From: JADJOY01 sp016713535 [NCBI: Deltaproteobacteria bacterium]
GTDB taxonomy: Bacteria; JADJOY01
DNA length: 64,000 bases
Reading direction: 5' to 3'
Assembly: GCA_016713535.1 (NCBI GenBank)
Contig: JADJOY010000009.1
Span: forward strand, 62,001-126,000
Made by a program: the position numbers and the translations under genes. The notes beneath the pieces are model-generated. The model was not told the DNA's origin and did not search any database. It was given only the letters and a program-made list of their open reading frames with translations. This document shows positions 1-7,393 of the stretch, in pieces; the stretch's first letter is position 1, and the number at the start of each line of letters is the position of its first letter.

Positions 1-45
1 AGCGCCGCCGAGCGCGTCGAGGGGCGCCCGCCCCGGCCGGACTGA
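1..45 (+). CDS. Possible 3' end of a gene entering from the left
   Basis: A reading frame open from the first base ends in TGA at 43-45 and would encode a 14-residue tail rich in Arg and Pro. It would converge on the TPR gene. Nothing else supports it, since open frames are common by chance at this GC content. The 52 bases that follow are GC-rich and show no recognisable feature. Confidence 0.2.
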   Translation, partial: SAAERVEGRPPRPD

Positions 46-97
46 GGATCCCGAGCCCGGAGGCGATCGATCCGCGCCGGTGGCGGCCGGGCCCGGC

Positions 98-1132
98 CTA
101 CGGCATCAGCTCTTCGGGGGGAACCGCCGCTTCGATGTCGCGGGCGCGCGCCTCGTACACCTCGGCCTCGGCGTCGCGCCCGGTCTTGCGCAGCAGCGCG
201 GCGTAGTTCTCGAGCGTCAGCGCGACGCTCGAGTGGTCGGGGCCGAGGGCTTTCTCGAGGATCTTGAGCGAGCGTCGGAAGTGCAGATCCGCCTGCCGAT
301 ATTTGCCGCGCAGCAGCGACAACAGGCCCAGGTTGTTGAGGCACGTCGCGACGTCGGGGTGCTCGGCGCCGAGCGCCTTGATGCGGATCTTGAGCGCCCG
401 CCGGTAGAGCGGCTCGGCGCGGTCGAGCTTCCCCTGCAGGTAGAGGAGCCGCGCGAGGTTGGCGAGGTCGCTCGCGACGTCGGGGTGATCGGGCCCGAGC
501 ACCTTCTCCTGGATCTCGAGCGAGTGCAGGTAGGCGCGCTCGGCGTCCGCATAGCGGCGCGCGGCGCGGTAGAGCCCGGCCAGGTTGTAGAGCGAACGCG
601 CCACCTCGGCGTTGTCCCGCCCGAACGCGCGCTCCTGGATCGCGATCGCGTCCTTGTAGTGGGCCTCGGACTCGAGGAACCGCCGCTCCACCTTGTAGAG
701 CGCGGCGAGGTTGGAGAGCGTGGTGGCGACGTGGGGGTGGTCGTCGCCGAGCTGCTCGCGCAGGATCTCGAGCGAGCGCTGGTAGAGCGGCTCGGCCTCG
801 CCGTACTTCCCCTGGCGGATGAAGAGCACCGCGAGGTTGTTGAGGTCGACGGCGACGTCGGGGTGCTCGACGCCGAGCTCGCCCTCCTTGGTCTCGAGGG
901 CACGGCGCGCGAACGGCTCGGCGTCACGCCAGCGCTGCTGGCTCTTGTAGAGCTGGGCGACGTTGAGGAGCGAGGTCGAGACGTAGTGCTGGAGCGACGG
1001 GGTCGCTTCCGAGGCGCTCAGCGCGGCCAGATAGAAGCGCTCGGCGTCGTCGAGCTCACCTCGGTCGAGGGCTCGATCGCCTGCGGTCGAGAAGCGTTGC
1101 CAAAGCCGCTCGCGCGCGCTGGGCCGGTTCAT
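98..1132 (-). CDS. Tetratricopeptide-repeat protein, kinesin-light-chain type
   Basis: A 344-residue protein made almost entirely of about seven 42-residue TPR units. Each unit carries a variant of LGxxHPDVAxxLxNLAxLY, the signature of kinesin-light-chain-like TPRs. Such helical solenoids act as protein-binding scaffolds; the partner is unknown. No signal peptide or membrane segment is visible, so it is probably cytoplasmic. I chose the ATG at 1132 (MNRPSARERLW) because the longer frame to 1354 adds only Arg/Pro/Ser-rich residues and runs into the upstream gene. It lies 28 bp after the PilZ-HEAT stop on the same strand and probably shares its transcript. The repeat family is certain, the role is not. 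Confidence 0.88.
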   Translation of the reverse strand: MNRPSARERLWQRFSTAGDRALDRGELDDAERFYLAALSASEATPSLQHYVSTSLLNVAQLYKSQQRWRDAEPFARRALETKEGELGVEHPDVAVDLNNLAVLFIRQGKYGEAEPLYQRSLEILREQLGDDHPHVATTLSNLAALYKVERRFLESEAHYKDAIAIQERAFGRDNAEVARSLYNLAGLYRAARRYADAERAYLHSLEIQEKVLGPDHPDVASDLANLARLLYLQGKLDRAEPLYRRALKIRIKALGAEHPDVATCLNNLGLLSLLRGKYRQADLHFRRSLKILEKALGPDHSSVALTLENYAALLRKTGRDAEAEVYEARARDIEAAVPPEELMP

Positions 1133-1160
1133 CGGACGGGTGGCCTCGTGGGCTCCGATC

Positions 1161-2694
1161 CTACACCGAGAGGTCGGGAAACGATGCCTCGGCGTCGGCA
1201 CCGATCCCGGCGAGGTCGGCGAGCGCGGTGGCGGCCCACTGGCGCACCCGGTCGTCGTCGTCGGTGAGCGCTCGGCTGAGCTCGGGAACCGCGAGCGCGG
1301 CGGCGGGGCCGATCGCGCGGAGCGCGCGGATCGCTCGCCATCGCACCCGGCCATCGAGGTCGGCGAGCGCGTCCATGAGCGCGGGGACCGCCTCGGCGGC
1401 CCCGGGGGCCGACGTCACCGAGCGCCCAGGCCGCGGCGCGTCGGACGCGGGGGTCCCGGTCGCCGAGCGCGGCGGCGAGCGAGGTGACCGCGAAGGCCGC
1501 CGTCGAGCCGAGCTTGCCGAGCGCCGACGCCGCGGCGGCGCGCACGTCGGGGTCGACGTCGGCGAGCGCCGCGGCCCACTCGGCGGCGCTCTTGCCGCTC
1601 ACCTTGAGGCGCGACTCGAGGTCGCGCTGCGCGGCCGTGGCGGGCGCGGGGCTGACCGGGCGGGCCGGGCGGGCCGCGAGGCGCGGCAGGTCCGCGGCCT
1701 TCGCCGCCGCGCGATCGCGGTAGCTCTCGGCCACCAGGTCGGCGATGTTCTCGATGCGCTGCGTCTCGCGGGTCGAGTCGGCGGCCGCGGCGGCCTCCTC
1801 GGGAGCGAGGAGCACACGAGGCGACTTCCATTCGGAGACGGCGTGATCGTCGAGCGCCGAGAGCGCTTCGGCGACCAGCGCCGTCAGGTCGGTGTCACCG
1901 GCGCGCTCCGGTGCGGGAGCCGGCTCGGGGATCGTCGCGAGCGTGGGTTCGGCGATCGGCGGCGGCGCCGCGACCGCGGCCGGCTGCGGCTTCTTGACCT
2001 CGCGCGAGCCGAGGAAGACGCTCGCGAAGCCGTGCACGAAGCACATCGCGTCGGAGGTGGGCTCGAGGATCCGCGCGCGGTAGAGCGTCTCCGCGCCGCT
2101 CGAGCCCGCCTCGCTCTCGATCCGTGCCGCGACCCTGAGGATCTCGTAGTAGTTGGGGAGCTCGAGCTCGAGCTCGACGGCGGCGCCAGTGGCCAGCCGC
2201 TCGTGGCTCGAGAGCTCGATGTGCCCGCCGCACAGGTGCTGGGTGTAAGCGTCGATGAACTCGCGCTCGTTGCGGTAGGCGACGTGGCAGGTGAGCGGTC
2301 GCGCCGCGGCCTCCGTCGGGGCGGGCTCGACCGCCTCGAGCCCGCTCTCGACCAGGTAGCGGCGCACCGACCGATCGAGCTCCTCGAGGTTGGCACCGGC
2401 CGGGTCCACGAACCCGATCGCGAAGCCGTCGTGCTCGCCTGGGCTGGTGGTGGGAGGACCGAGGCGAACCACCCGGCCTTGCAGGAACATCGGCCGCGGA
2501 GTCGCGGGCGGCTTGAACTTGAGCCACACGTCCGACCCGAGCGCGAGGGCGGTGTGGCCGGTGACCCGGATCCCGCCACCGCTCAGGTCGCAGGCGAGCG
2601 CGGTCTCGAGCCCGAGCGCGCTCTGGAACTCGATCGGGCTCGAGAACGGGACGCGCGGGTAGCGGCGGCGCTCGGAGGGGTGCAACTGGACCAT
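1161..2694 (-). CDS. PilZ-HEAT repeat protein, frame broken near 1400-1408
   Basis: The N-terminal 120 residues form a PilZ domain, a c-di-GMP receptor fold, with RxxxR in RRRYPRV and the DLSGGGIRV motif. A second, degenerate PilZ-like segment follows (YRNEREFIDAYTQHLCGG), then a Pro/Ala-rich linker and at least three HEAT repeats. The frame breaks inside a HEAT repeat: after AAAWALGDV the present frame becomes Arg/Gly junk, while the next frame continues as EAVPALMDALADLDGRVRW to a stop at 1161. Removing one base from the C4G5 run at 1400-1408 restores GDVGPGAAEAVPAL and makes the total 510 residues. I chose ATG 2694; GTG 2697 precedes it. It probably links c-di-GMP to protein interactions. 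A sequencing indel is the likely cause of the break. Confidence 0.8.
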
Positions 2695-2695
2695 C

Positions 2696-2730
2696 ACGAT
2701 TCATCATACCAAGCTTGCGATCTCGCTCAA
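2696..2730 (-). promoter_or_regulatory. Sigma-70-type promoter of the PilZ-HEAT/TPR operon
   Basis: On the minus strand TTGAGC (2730-2725), a 16-base spacer and TATGAT (2708-2703) form a near-consensus promoter. The expected start of transcription is about 2696, on or beside the GTG 2697/ATG 2694 start codons. The mRNA would therefore have no leader or a leader of only a few bases. This is prediction from sequence only. Confidence 0.6.
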
Positions 2731-2768
2731 CCGGGCCACCTGACAGGGCTCGAAACGAGGAGGAGCCG

Positions 2769-3533
2769 ATGCCGATCGAGATCGCGATGGATGGCCACGT
2801 GGCGGTCCTGACCCTCGCTTGCCCGAAAGGCAACGCGATGAGCAACGCATTCATCGCGGCGCTGAACGAAGCGCTCGATCGCGTCGAGGCGGACGCGGCG
2901 ACGCGGGCGGTGGTGCTGATCGGCAAGGGCCGGGCATTCGGCGCCGGGCTCGACTTGAAGGAGAGCCACGGCTTCGACGAGAAGGCGCAGGCCGCGTTCG
3001 TCGAGGCTTTCGACACGCTGTTCGCCCGGATGTTCGCGTTCCCCAAGCCGGTGGTCGCGGCGATCAACGGCCACGCGATCGCGGGCGGCTGCGTGATGGC
3101 CTGCGCCGCCGACTGGAGGGTGATGGCGGCCGGGGACTTCATGATCGCGCTCACCGAGGTGCCGCTCGGCATCCCCTTCCCGGTGGGTGCGCTCGAGTGC
3201 GCGCGCCACGCGATCCCCCGCGAGCACTGGAACACGTGCATCCTCGAGGGCCGCAAGCTGGCACCCTTCGACGCGCTCAAGCTCGGGCTGGTGAGCCGGG
3301 TGGTGGACGGCGGCGAGCTGCTCAAGGTGGCCAAGGCCCGGGCGCACGAGCTGGCGGAGCTGCCGGCGGGGTCGTTCGCGCGCACCAAGCTCGACCTGCG
3401 CGACGAGGGCCTCGCGAGGATCCGCGAGCGCGCCACCGAGTCGCGCGCCAACTTCGTACGCCACTGGTTCGGCCCGGACGCCAGCGAGCGGCGCGCCGCG
3501 ATGGTGGCGCAGCTCGGCGCCAAGGGTGGCTGA
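2769..3533 (+). CDS. Enoyl-CoA hydratase/isomerase family protein
   Basis: A 254-residue crotonase-fold protein of usual length. The oxyanion-hole regions GRAFGAGLDLKE and NGHAIAGGC are present. The position of the second hydratase glutamate (Glu164 in rat hydratase) is kept in LTEVPLGIPFP, but the first (Glu144) is replaced by Val in AGGCVMAC. A single glutamate is more typical of enoyl-CoA isomerases and other crotonases than of true hydratases, so the exact reaction is open. The start at ATG 2769 is fixed by a strong GAGGAGGAG ribosome-binding site a few bases upstream. The following lipoprotein gene overlaps its stop, so the two are probably cotranscribed. It acts on acyl-CoA thioesters in the cytoplasm. 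Confidence 0.9.
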   Translation: MPIEIAMDGHVAVLTLACPKGNAMSNAFIAALNEALDRVEADAATRAVVLIGKGRAFGAGLDLKESHGFDEKAQAAFVEAFDTLFARMFAFPKPVVAAINGHAIAGGCVMACAADWRVMAAGDFMIALTEVPLGIPFPVGALECARHAIPREHWNTCILEGRKLAPFDALKLGLVSRVVDGGELLKVAKARAHELAELPAGSFARTKLDLRDEGLARIRERATESRANFVRHWFGPDASERRAAMVAQLGAKGG

Positions 3534-5100
3534 GGTGCCGCGCGCGCGGCGGTGGGTGGCCGGCTGCGTGGCGGTGGCCCTGGCGGCCAGCGCCGCCGGG
3601 TGCCGCGGCAAGGGTAGTGATCGGGCCGGTGGCGCCGCCGACGACAGACTGGTCATCGGCCTCGAGTCCGACCCCACCAACCTCGATCCCCGCCTCTCCA
3701 CCGACGCCGCCAGCTCGCGGATCCTCGATCTGGTGTGCGAGGGGCTGGTCCGTCTCGGCGCCGACGGCTCCCCCGAGCCCGCGCTCGCCACCTCGTGGGA
3801 GACGCCCGACGAGCACACCTACGTGTTCCACCTCGCGACCGGCGTGAAGTTCTCCGACGGCACCCCTTTCGGGGCCGCCGACGTGAAGGCCACACTCGAG
3901 GCGATCCTCGACCCGGCGTTCGCCTCGCCCCACCGCGGCGCGCTCGCTCACCTGCGGTCCATCGAGGTGCGCGACCCCGCGACGCTCGCGCTCTCCCTCG
4001 ACGCACCCTACGCGCCGCTGCTCACCGCGCTCGCCGTCGGCGTGATCCCGGCCGGCGAGGCCGCCGACCACACCCGCAAGCTCGCGGACGGCGCGACCTG
4101 CACCGGGCCCTACCAGGTGCGCTCGTTCCTGCCCGGCGATCGCGTGGCGCTCGCGGCCAACCCGAACTATCGCGGTCCCGCGCCGGCGATCCCCCGCATC
4201 GAGATCAAGATCCTGACCGACGAGGCCACGCGCTCGCTCGAGCTGCGCAAGGGCAGCGTGCACTTCCTGCTCAACGGTGTGGCGCCCGACCGGATCGCCG
4301 AGATCGAGGGTGATCCGAACCTCGCGATCGCGCGGACGCCGAGCGCCAACACCACCTACCTGGGCTTCAACCTCGCCGACCCCACCCTCGCGGACCTCCG
4401 GGTGCGGCGCGCCGTCGCGCACGCCATCGACCGCGAGTCGATCGTGCGCAACCTGCTCGGTGGCCACGCCGTGCTCGCGAGCGGGCTCCTGCCGCCCTCC
4501 AACTGGGCCCACGACGGTGACGTCCCCACCTACGCGTACGATCCGGCCGCGGCGCGGAAGCTCCTCGACGAAGCCGGCAAGGCCGATCCCGACGGCGACG
4601 GCCCGGCGACCCGCTTCGCGCTGGTGCACAAGACCAGCGAGGACAAGCTCCGGCGCCGCATCGCCGAGGTGCTCCAGAGCCAGCTCGCCGCGGTGGGGAT
4701 CGGCGTGAGCATCCAGGCCAGCGAGTGGGGCACGTTCTTCGACGACGTGAAGCGCGGCAACTTCCAGACCTTCACGCTGCAGTGGGTGGGCGTCACCGAG
4801 CCCGACATGCTCGACACCGTGTTCAGCTCGAAGAAGATGCCGCCCGCGGGGGCCAACCGCGGCCGCTTCTCCGAGCCGCGCCTCGACGTCCTCACCGAGC
4901 GCGCCCAGACGATCCTCGATCCCGCGGCGCGCAAGCCCATCTACGACGACGCCCAGAAGCTCGTGGCCGAGGAGCTGCCGTACGTGTTCCTGTGGCACGA
5001 GGAGCACATCGCCGTGATGACCAAGCGCCTCCAGGGCTTCGAGCTCGACGCCCGCGGCAGCTTCGCCTCGTTCGCCAAGGCGCGCTGGATCAACCCCTGA
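3526..5100 (+). CDS. ABC transporter substrate-binding lipoprotein, peptide/nickel type (SBP family 5)
   Basis: A 524-residue periplasmic binding protein of the DppA/OppA family. A short basic start is followed by a hydrophobic segment and a lipobox ending SAAGC, so it should be a lipoprotein. The core shows family features such as PTNLDPRLSTDAASS, the ETPDEHTYVFHL block and RRAVAHAIDRESIV. The GTG at 3526 overlaps the upstream stop; GTG 3535 is an alternative that leaves the signal intact. Dipeptide/oligopeptide-type permeases occur 5 kb downstream (10266-12046) on the same strand and are likely partners. No ATPase gene is in the window. The ligand cannot be read from sequence; this family also binds oligosaccharides, nickel and opines. 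Confidence 0.93.
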   Translation: MAEVPRARRWVAGCVAVALAASAAGCRGKGSDRAGGAADDRLVIGLESDPTNLDPRLSTDAASSRILDLVCEGLVRLGADGSPEPALATSWETPDEHTYVFHLATGVKFSDGTPFGAADVKATLEAILDPAFASPHRGALAHLRSIEVRDPATLALSLDAPYAPLLTALAVGVIPAGEAADHTRKLADGATCTGPYQVRSFLPGDRVALAANPNYRGPAPAIPRIEIKILTDEATRSLELRKGSVHFLLNGVAPDRIAEIEGDPNLAIARTPSANTTYLGFNLADPTLADLRVRRAVAHAIDRESIVRNLLGGHAVLASGLLPPSNWAHDGDVPTYAYDPAAARKLLDEAGKADPDGDGPATRFALVHKTSEDKLRRRIAEVLQSQLAAVGIGVSIQASEWGTFFDDVKRGNFQTFTLQWVGVTEPDMLDTVFSSKKMPPAGANRGRFSEPRLDVLTERAQTILDPAARKPIYDDAQKLVAEELPYVFLWHEEHIAVMTKRLQGFELDARGSFASFAKARWINP

Positions 5101-5113
5101 GCGGCTGATCGTC

Positions 5114-6481
5114 ATGCCTGGCCAGTCGCCCGCGGCCTACGACGTGGTGGTGGTCGGCGCGGGGCCGGCGGGGGCGACGGTCGCGTACGACCTGGCGCGC
5201 GGCGGCGACGGGGTGCCGCCCAGGCGAGTGGCGCTCCTCGACAAGGCGACGTTCCCGCGCGACAAGTTCTGCGGCGACGCGTGGTGCGCCCCCGCTCTCG
5301 AGATCCTCGAGGAGATGGGCGTGCTGCCGGCGCTCGAGGCAGAGGGGCTGGTACGGCCGACGCGCTCGGGCGGCTTCGTGTCCCCCAACGGCGAGAGCTT
5401 CGTGTCCACGGGCGAGGCGCCGCCCGCACGCGAGAGCCGCGTGTATTCGATCCGTCGCTCGATCTGCGACGAGCGCATCGCGCGGCGAGCCGCCGAGGTG
5501 GGGGCCGCCCTCCACGAGGGCGCGAGCGTCGCCGCGACCGAGCTCGCCGGCGACGGCACCTGGACGGTGCACTGCCACGACGGCCGGGCGTTCCGTGGCG
5601 CGCTGCTGGTGGCCGCCGACGGGGCCACGAGCCGCATCGCCCGGAAGCTCGGGGTCGTCGCTGGCGGCCCCGAAGCGACCGCGAGCCGCCGCTACGTGGC
5701 CGCGGGAACCCACGCCTTCCGCGCCGACGGCGTGCTGCTCTATCCGACCTACGTGCTGCCCGGGTACGTGGCGCTCTTCCGCCACCACGACGACGTCGTC
5801 GACCTCGGCAGCTATCTGATCCCGGGCGGCGCCGCCGCCCCCGGCGAGCTGAGGCGGCTCTACGCCGAGCGCATCGAGAGCGACCCGTTCGTGCGCGCGG
5901 CGCTCGGCCCCCGCGCCGAGTTCCTCGAGCCGCTCCGCATCGGGCCGCTGCGCCTCGGCGGAGTGCCGCGCAGCGTGGGCGAGCGGCTGGTGGTGGTGGG
6001 CGACGCCGCGGGCCAGACGGATCCCCTCACCGGCGAGGGGATCCACACCGCGATGATCGCGGCGCGGCTCGCCGCGCGCACCATCCACGAGGCGTTCGCG
6101 CGGGGCGACCTGAGCGAGCGGGCGCTCGGCGCCTATCACACGGCCTGGACGAAGGCGTTCGGGCGCGACTTCGCGGTGTCCGCCGCGGCGGGGCGGCTGA
6201 TCCACCGCATGCCGCTCCTGCTCGACGCCGCGAACCGGGTCGCGCAGCGCAAGGGAGACGCCTTCATGGCGCGGTTCGGCGCGGCGATGACGGGCGTGGT
6301 GTCGAAGGCCGAGTTCGTGCGCCCGGCGATGGCCGCTCCGCTCGCGGCCGCGAGCTTGGGCGAGCTGGTCCGTCAGCGCCTGCTCCGGCACGAGGTCGCC
6401 GGACCCGCCAGCTACGCGGCGGCGGCCGCGGCGCACGACCCACGCGCCACCACGTTCCGGAACGCGGGCGTGCGCACTTGA
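5114..6481 (+). CDS. FAD-dependent oxidoreductase, geranylgeranyl-reductase-like
   Basis: A 455-residue flavoprotein. The N-terminus has the dinucleotide-binding motif VVVGAGPAGATVAYDLAR, then DKATFPRDKFCGDA, which is diagnostic of the geranylgeranyl reductase/digeranylgeranylglycerophospholipid reductase family. The second FAD motif reads VVGDAAGQTDPLTGEGI. Family members reduce isoprenoid double bonds or act as hydroxylases and halogenases on hydrophobic substrates. It starts 13 bp after the binding-protein stop and is probably in the same operon. No transmembrane helix is obvious; peripheral membrane association is usual. The substrate is unknown. Confidence 0.9.
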   Translation: MPGQSPAAYDVVVVGAGPAGATVAYDLARGGDGVPPRRVALLDKATFPRDKFCGDAWCAPALEILEEMGVLPALEAEGLVRPTRSGGFVSPNGESFVSTGEAPPARESRVYSIRRSICDERIARRAAEVGAALHEGASVAATELAGDGTWTVHCHDGRAFRGALLVAADGATSRIARKLGVVAGGPEATASRRYVAAGTHAFRADGVLLYPTYVLPGYVALFRHHDDVVDLGSYLIPGGAAAPGELRRLYAERIESDPFVRAALGPRAEFLEPLRIGPLRLGGVPRSVGERLVVVGDAAGQTDPLTGEGIHTAMIAARLAARTIHEAFARGDLSERALGAYHTAWTKAFGRDFAVSAAAGRLIHRMPLLLDAANRVAQRKGDAFMARFGAAMTGVVSKAEFVRPAMAAPLAAASLGELVRQRLLRHEVAGPASYAAAAAAHDPRATTFRNAGVRT

Positions 6482-6530
6482 TCCCTCCGCGCGCTCGATG
6501 CATAGTGGCCTGACCAATTGGTCAGGCCAC
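6478..6530 (+). promoter_or_regulatory. Promoter with 26-bp perfect palindrome, probable operator of the GntR regulator
   Basis: TTGATC (6478-6483), a 17-base spacer and CATAGT (6501-6506) make a good sigma-70 promoter. A 26-bp perfect inverted repeat with no loop (6505-6530, core TGACCAATTGGTCA) begins on the -10 and spans the expected +1. The TTGGTC half-sites resemble those bound by FadR/PdhR-type GntR proteins, and the regulator gene starts 5 bases later. Self-repression is the simplest reading. A transcription terminator for the preceding gene is possible but less likely, because there is no loop and no T-run. Confidence 0.65.
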
Positions 6531-6534
6531 TTTC

Positions 6535-7368
6535 GTGACGACGCCCCTCGCCACCCGCCTCCGTCCCCGCCCCGCACCGGCGAGCCGTGCTCGTCCCGCG
6601 CGCCGCGCGGCGCGGGCGGAGGCCGTCCCTCCTCCGGCGCGGGGCGCGACCACCACGGACACCCACTCACCCAGCGAGACCGCCTTCGAGGCGCTGATCG
6701 CCGACATCGTTCAGGGCACCTTCCCCGCGGGCTCGCGGCTTCCCGCCGAGCGCGACCTCGCCAAGAAGCTCGGCACCAGCAGGCCCACGTTGCGCGAGGC
6801 GCTCGGGCGGCTGGCGGCGTGGAACCTCATCGACCCGCGGCGCGGCTCGGGCGTGGTGGTGCGCGACCGCCGCGAGTGGTCGATCGAGGTGCTGCCGGCC
6901 TACCTGCGCCACGGCGGCTGGATGGCCTCGGCGGACATCTCGCTGGTGCACCTGGTCGAGGACCTGCTCTCGCTGCGGCGCAGCCTGCTGCTCGAGAGCG
7001 TCGGCCTGGTCGCCAAGCGCCTGCCGCCCGGCGGGACGGACGCCGCGCGCCGCCAGGTGGCGCTGGCGTGGGAGCGCCGCGATGATCCGGTCGGCTTCGT
7101 GGAGGCCGACCTGGGGGTGATCCGGGAGCTGGTCGCCGCCGCCGGCTTCCTTCCCGCGGTGTGGCTGCTCAACCGGCTGGCGAGCGTCTACATCGACCTG
7201 GCGCGGGTCTTCACCGGCACCGTGAGCCCACCCGCCGACTATCGCGAGTCCCACGAAGCCATGCTCACCGCGCTCGAGAAACGTCAGCCCGCCGTGGCGG
7301 GACGGGTGCTCGGGCGCTATCTCGAACGACACGACCAACGCTTGCTGCGGCTCCTGCGCTCCGAGTGA
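6535..7368 (+). CDS. GntR-family regulator, FadR/FCD subgroup
   Basis: A 277-residue repressor-like protein. After about 45 low-complexity residues comes the winged helix of GntR proteins (FPAGSRLPAERDLAKKLG, then TSRPTLREALGRL, GSGVVVRD). The C-terminal 150 residues are helical as in FadR/FCD ligand-binding domains. Members sense acyl-CoAs or small organic acids. The start is GTG 6535: the frame is closed by a stop at 6511-6513 and no other start codon lies before the DNA-binding domain. No ribosome-binding site is visible and the leader would be about 22 bases, mostly palindrome. It probably controls itself and the GMC oxidoreductase 25 bp downstream. Confidence 0.9.
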   Translation: MTTPLATRLRPRPAPASRARPARRAARAEAVPPPARGATTTDTHSPSETAFEALIADIVQGTFPAGSRLPAERDLAKKLGTSRPTLREALGRLAAWNLIDPRRGSGVVVRDRREWSIEVLPAYLRHGGWMASADISLVHLVEDLLSLRRSLLLESVGLVAKRLPPGGTDAARRQVALAWERRDDPVGFVEADLGVIRELVAAAGFLPAVWLLNRLASVYIDLARVFTGTVSPPADYRESHEAMLTALEKRQPAVAGRVLGRYLERHDQRLLRLLRSE

Positions 7369-7393
7369 GCGCAGCCCGACGACGGACGGAACC

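Noticed and set aside
6505-6530. Palindrome read as an intrinsic terminator
   Set aside because: No loop and no T-run, and it overlaps a good promoter directly before a regulator gene; operator is the better explanation, though not proven.
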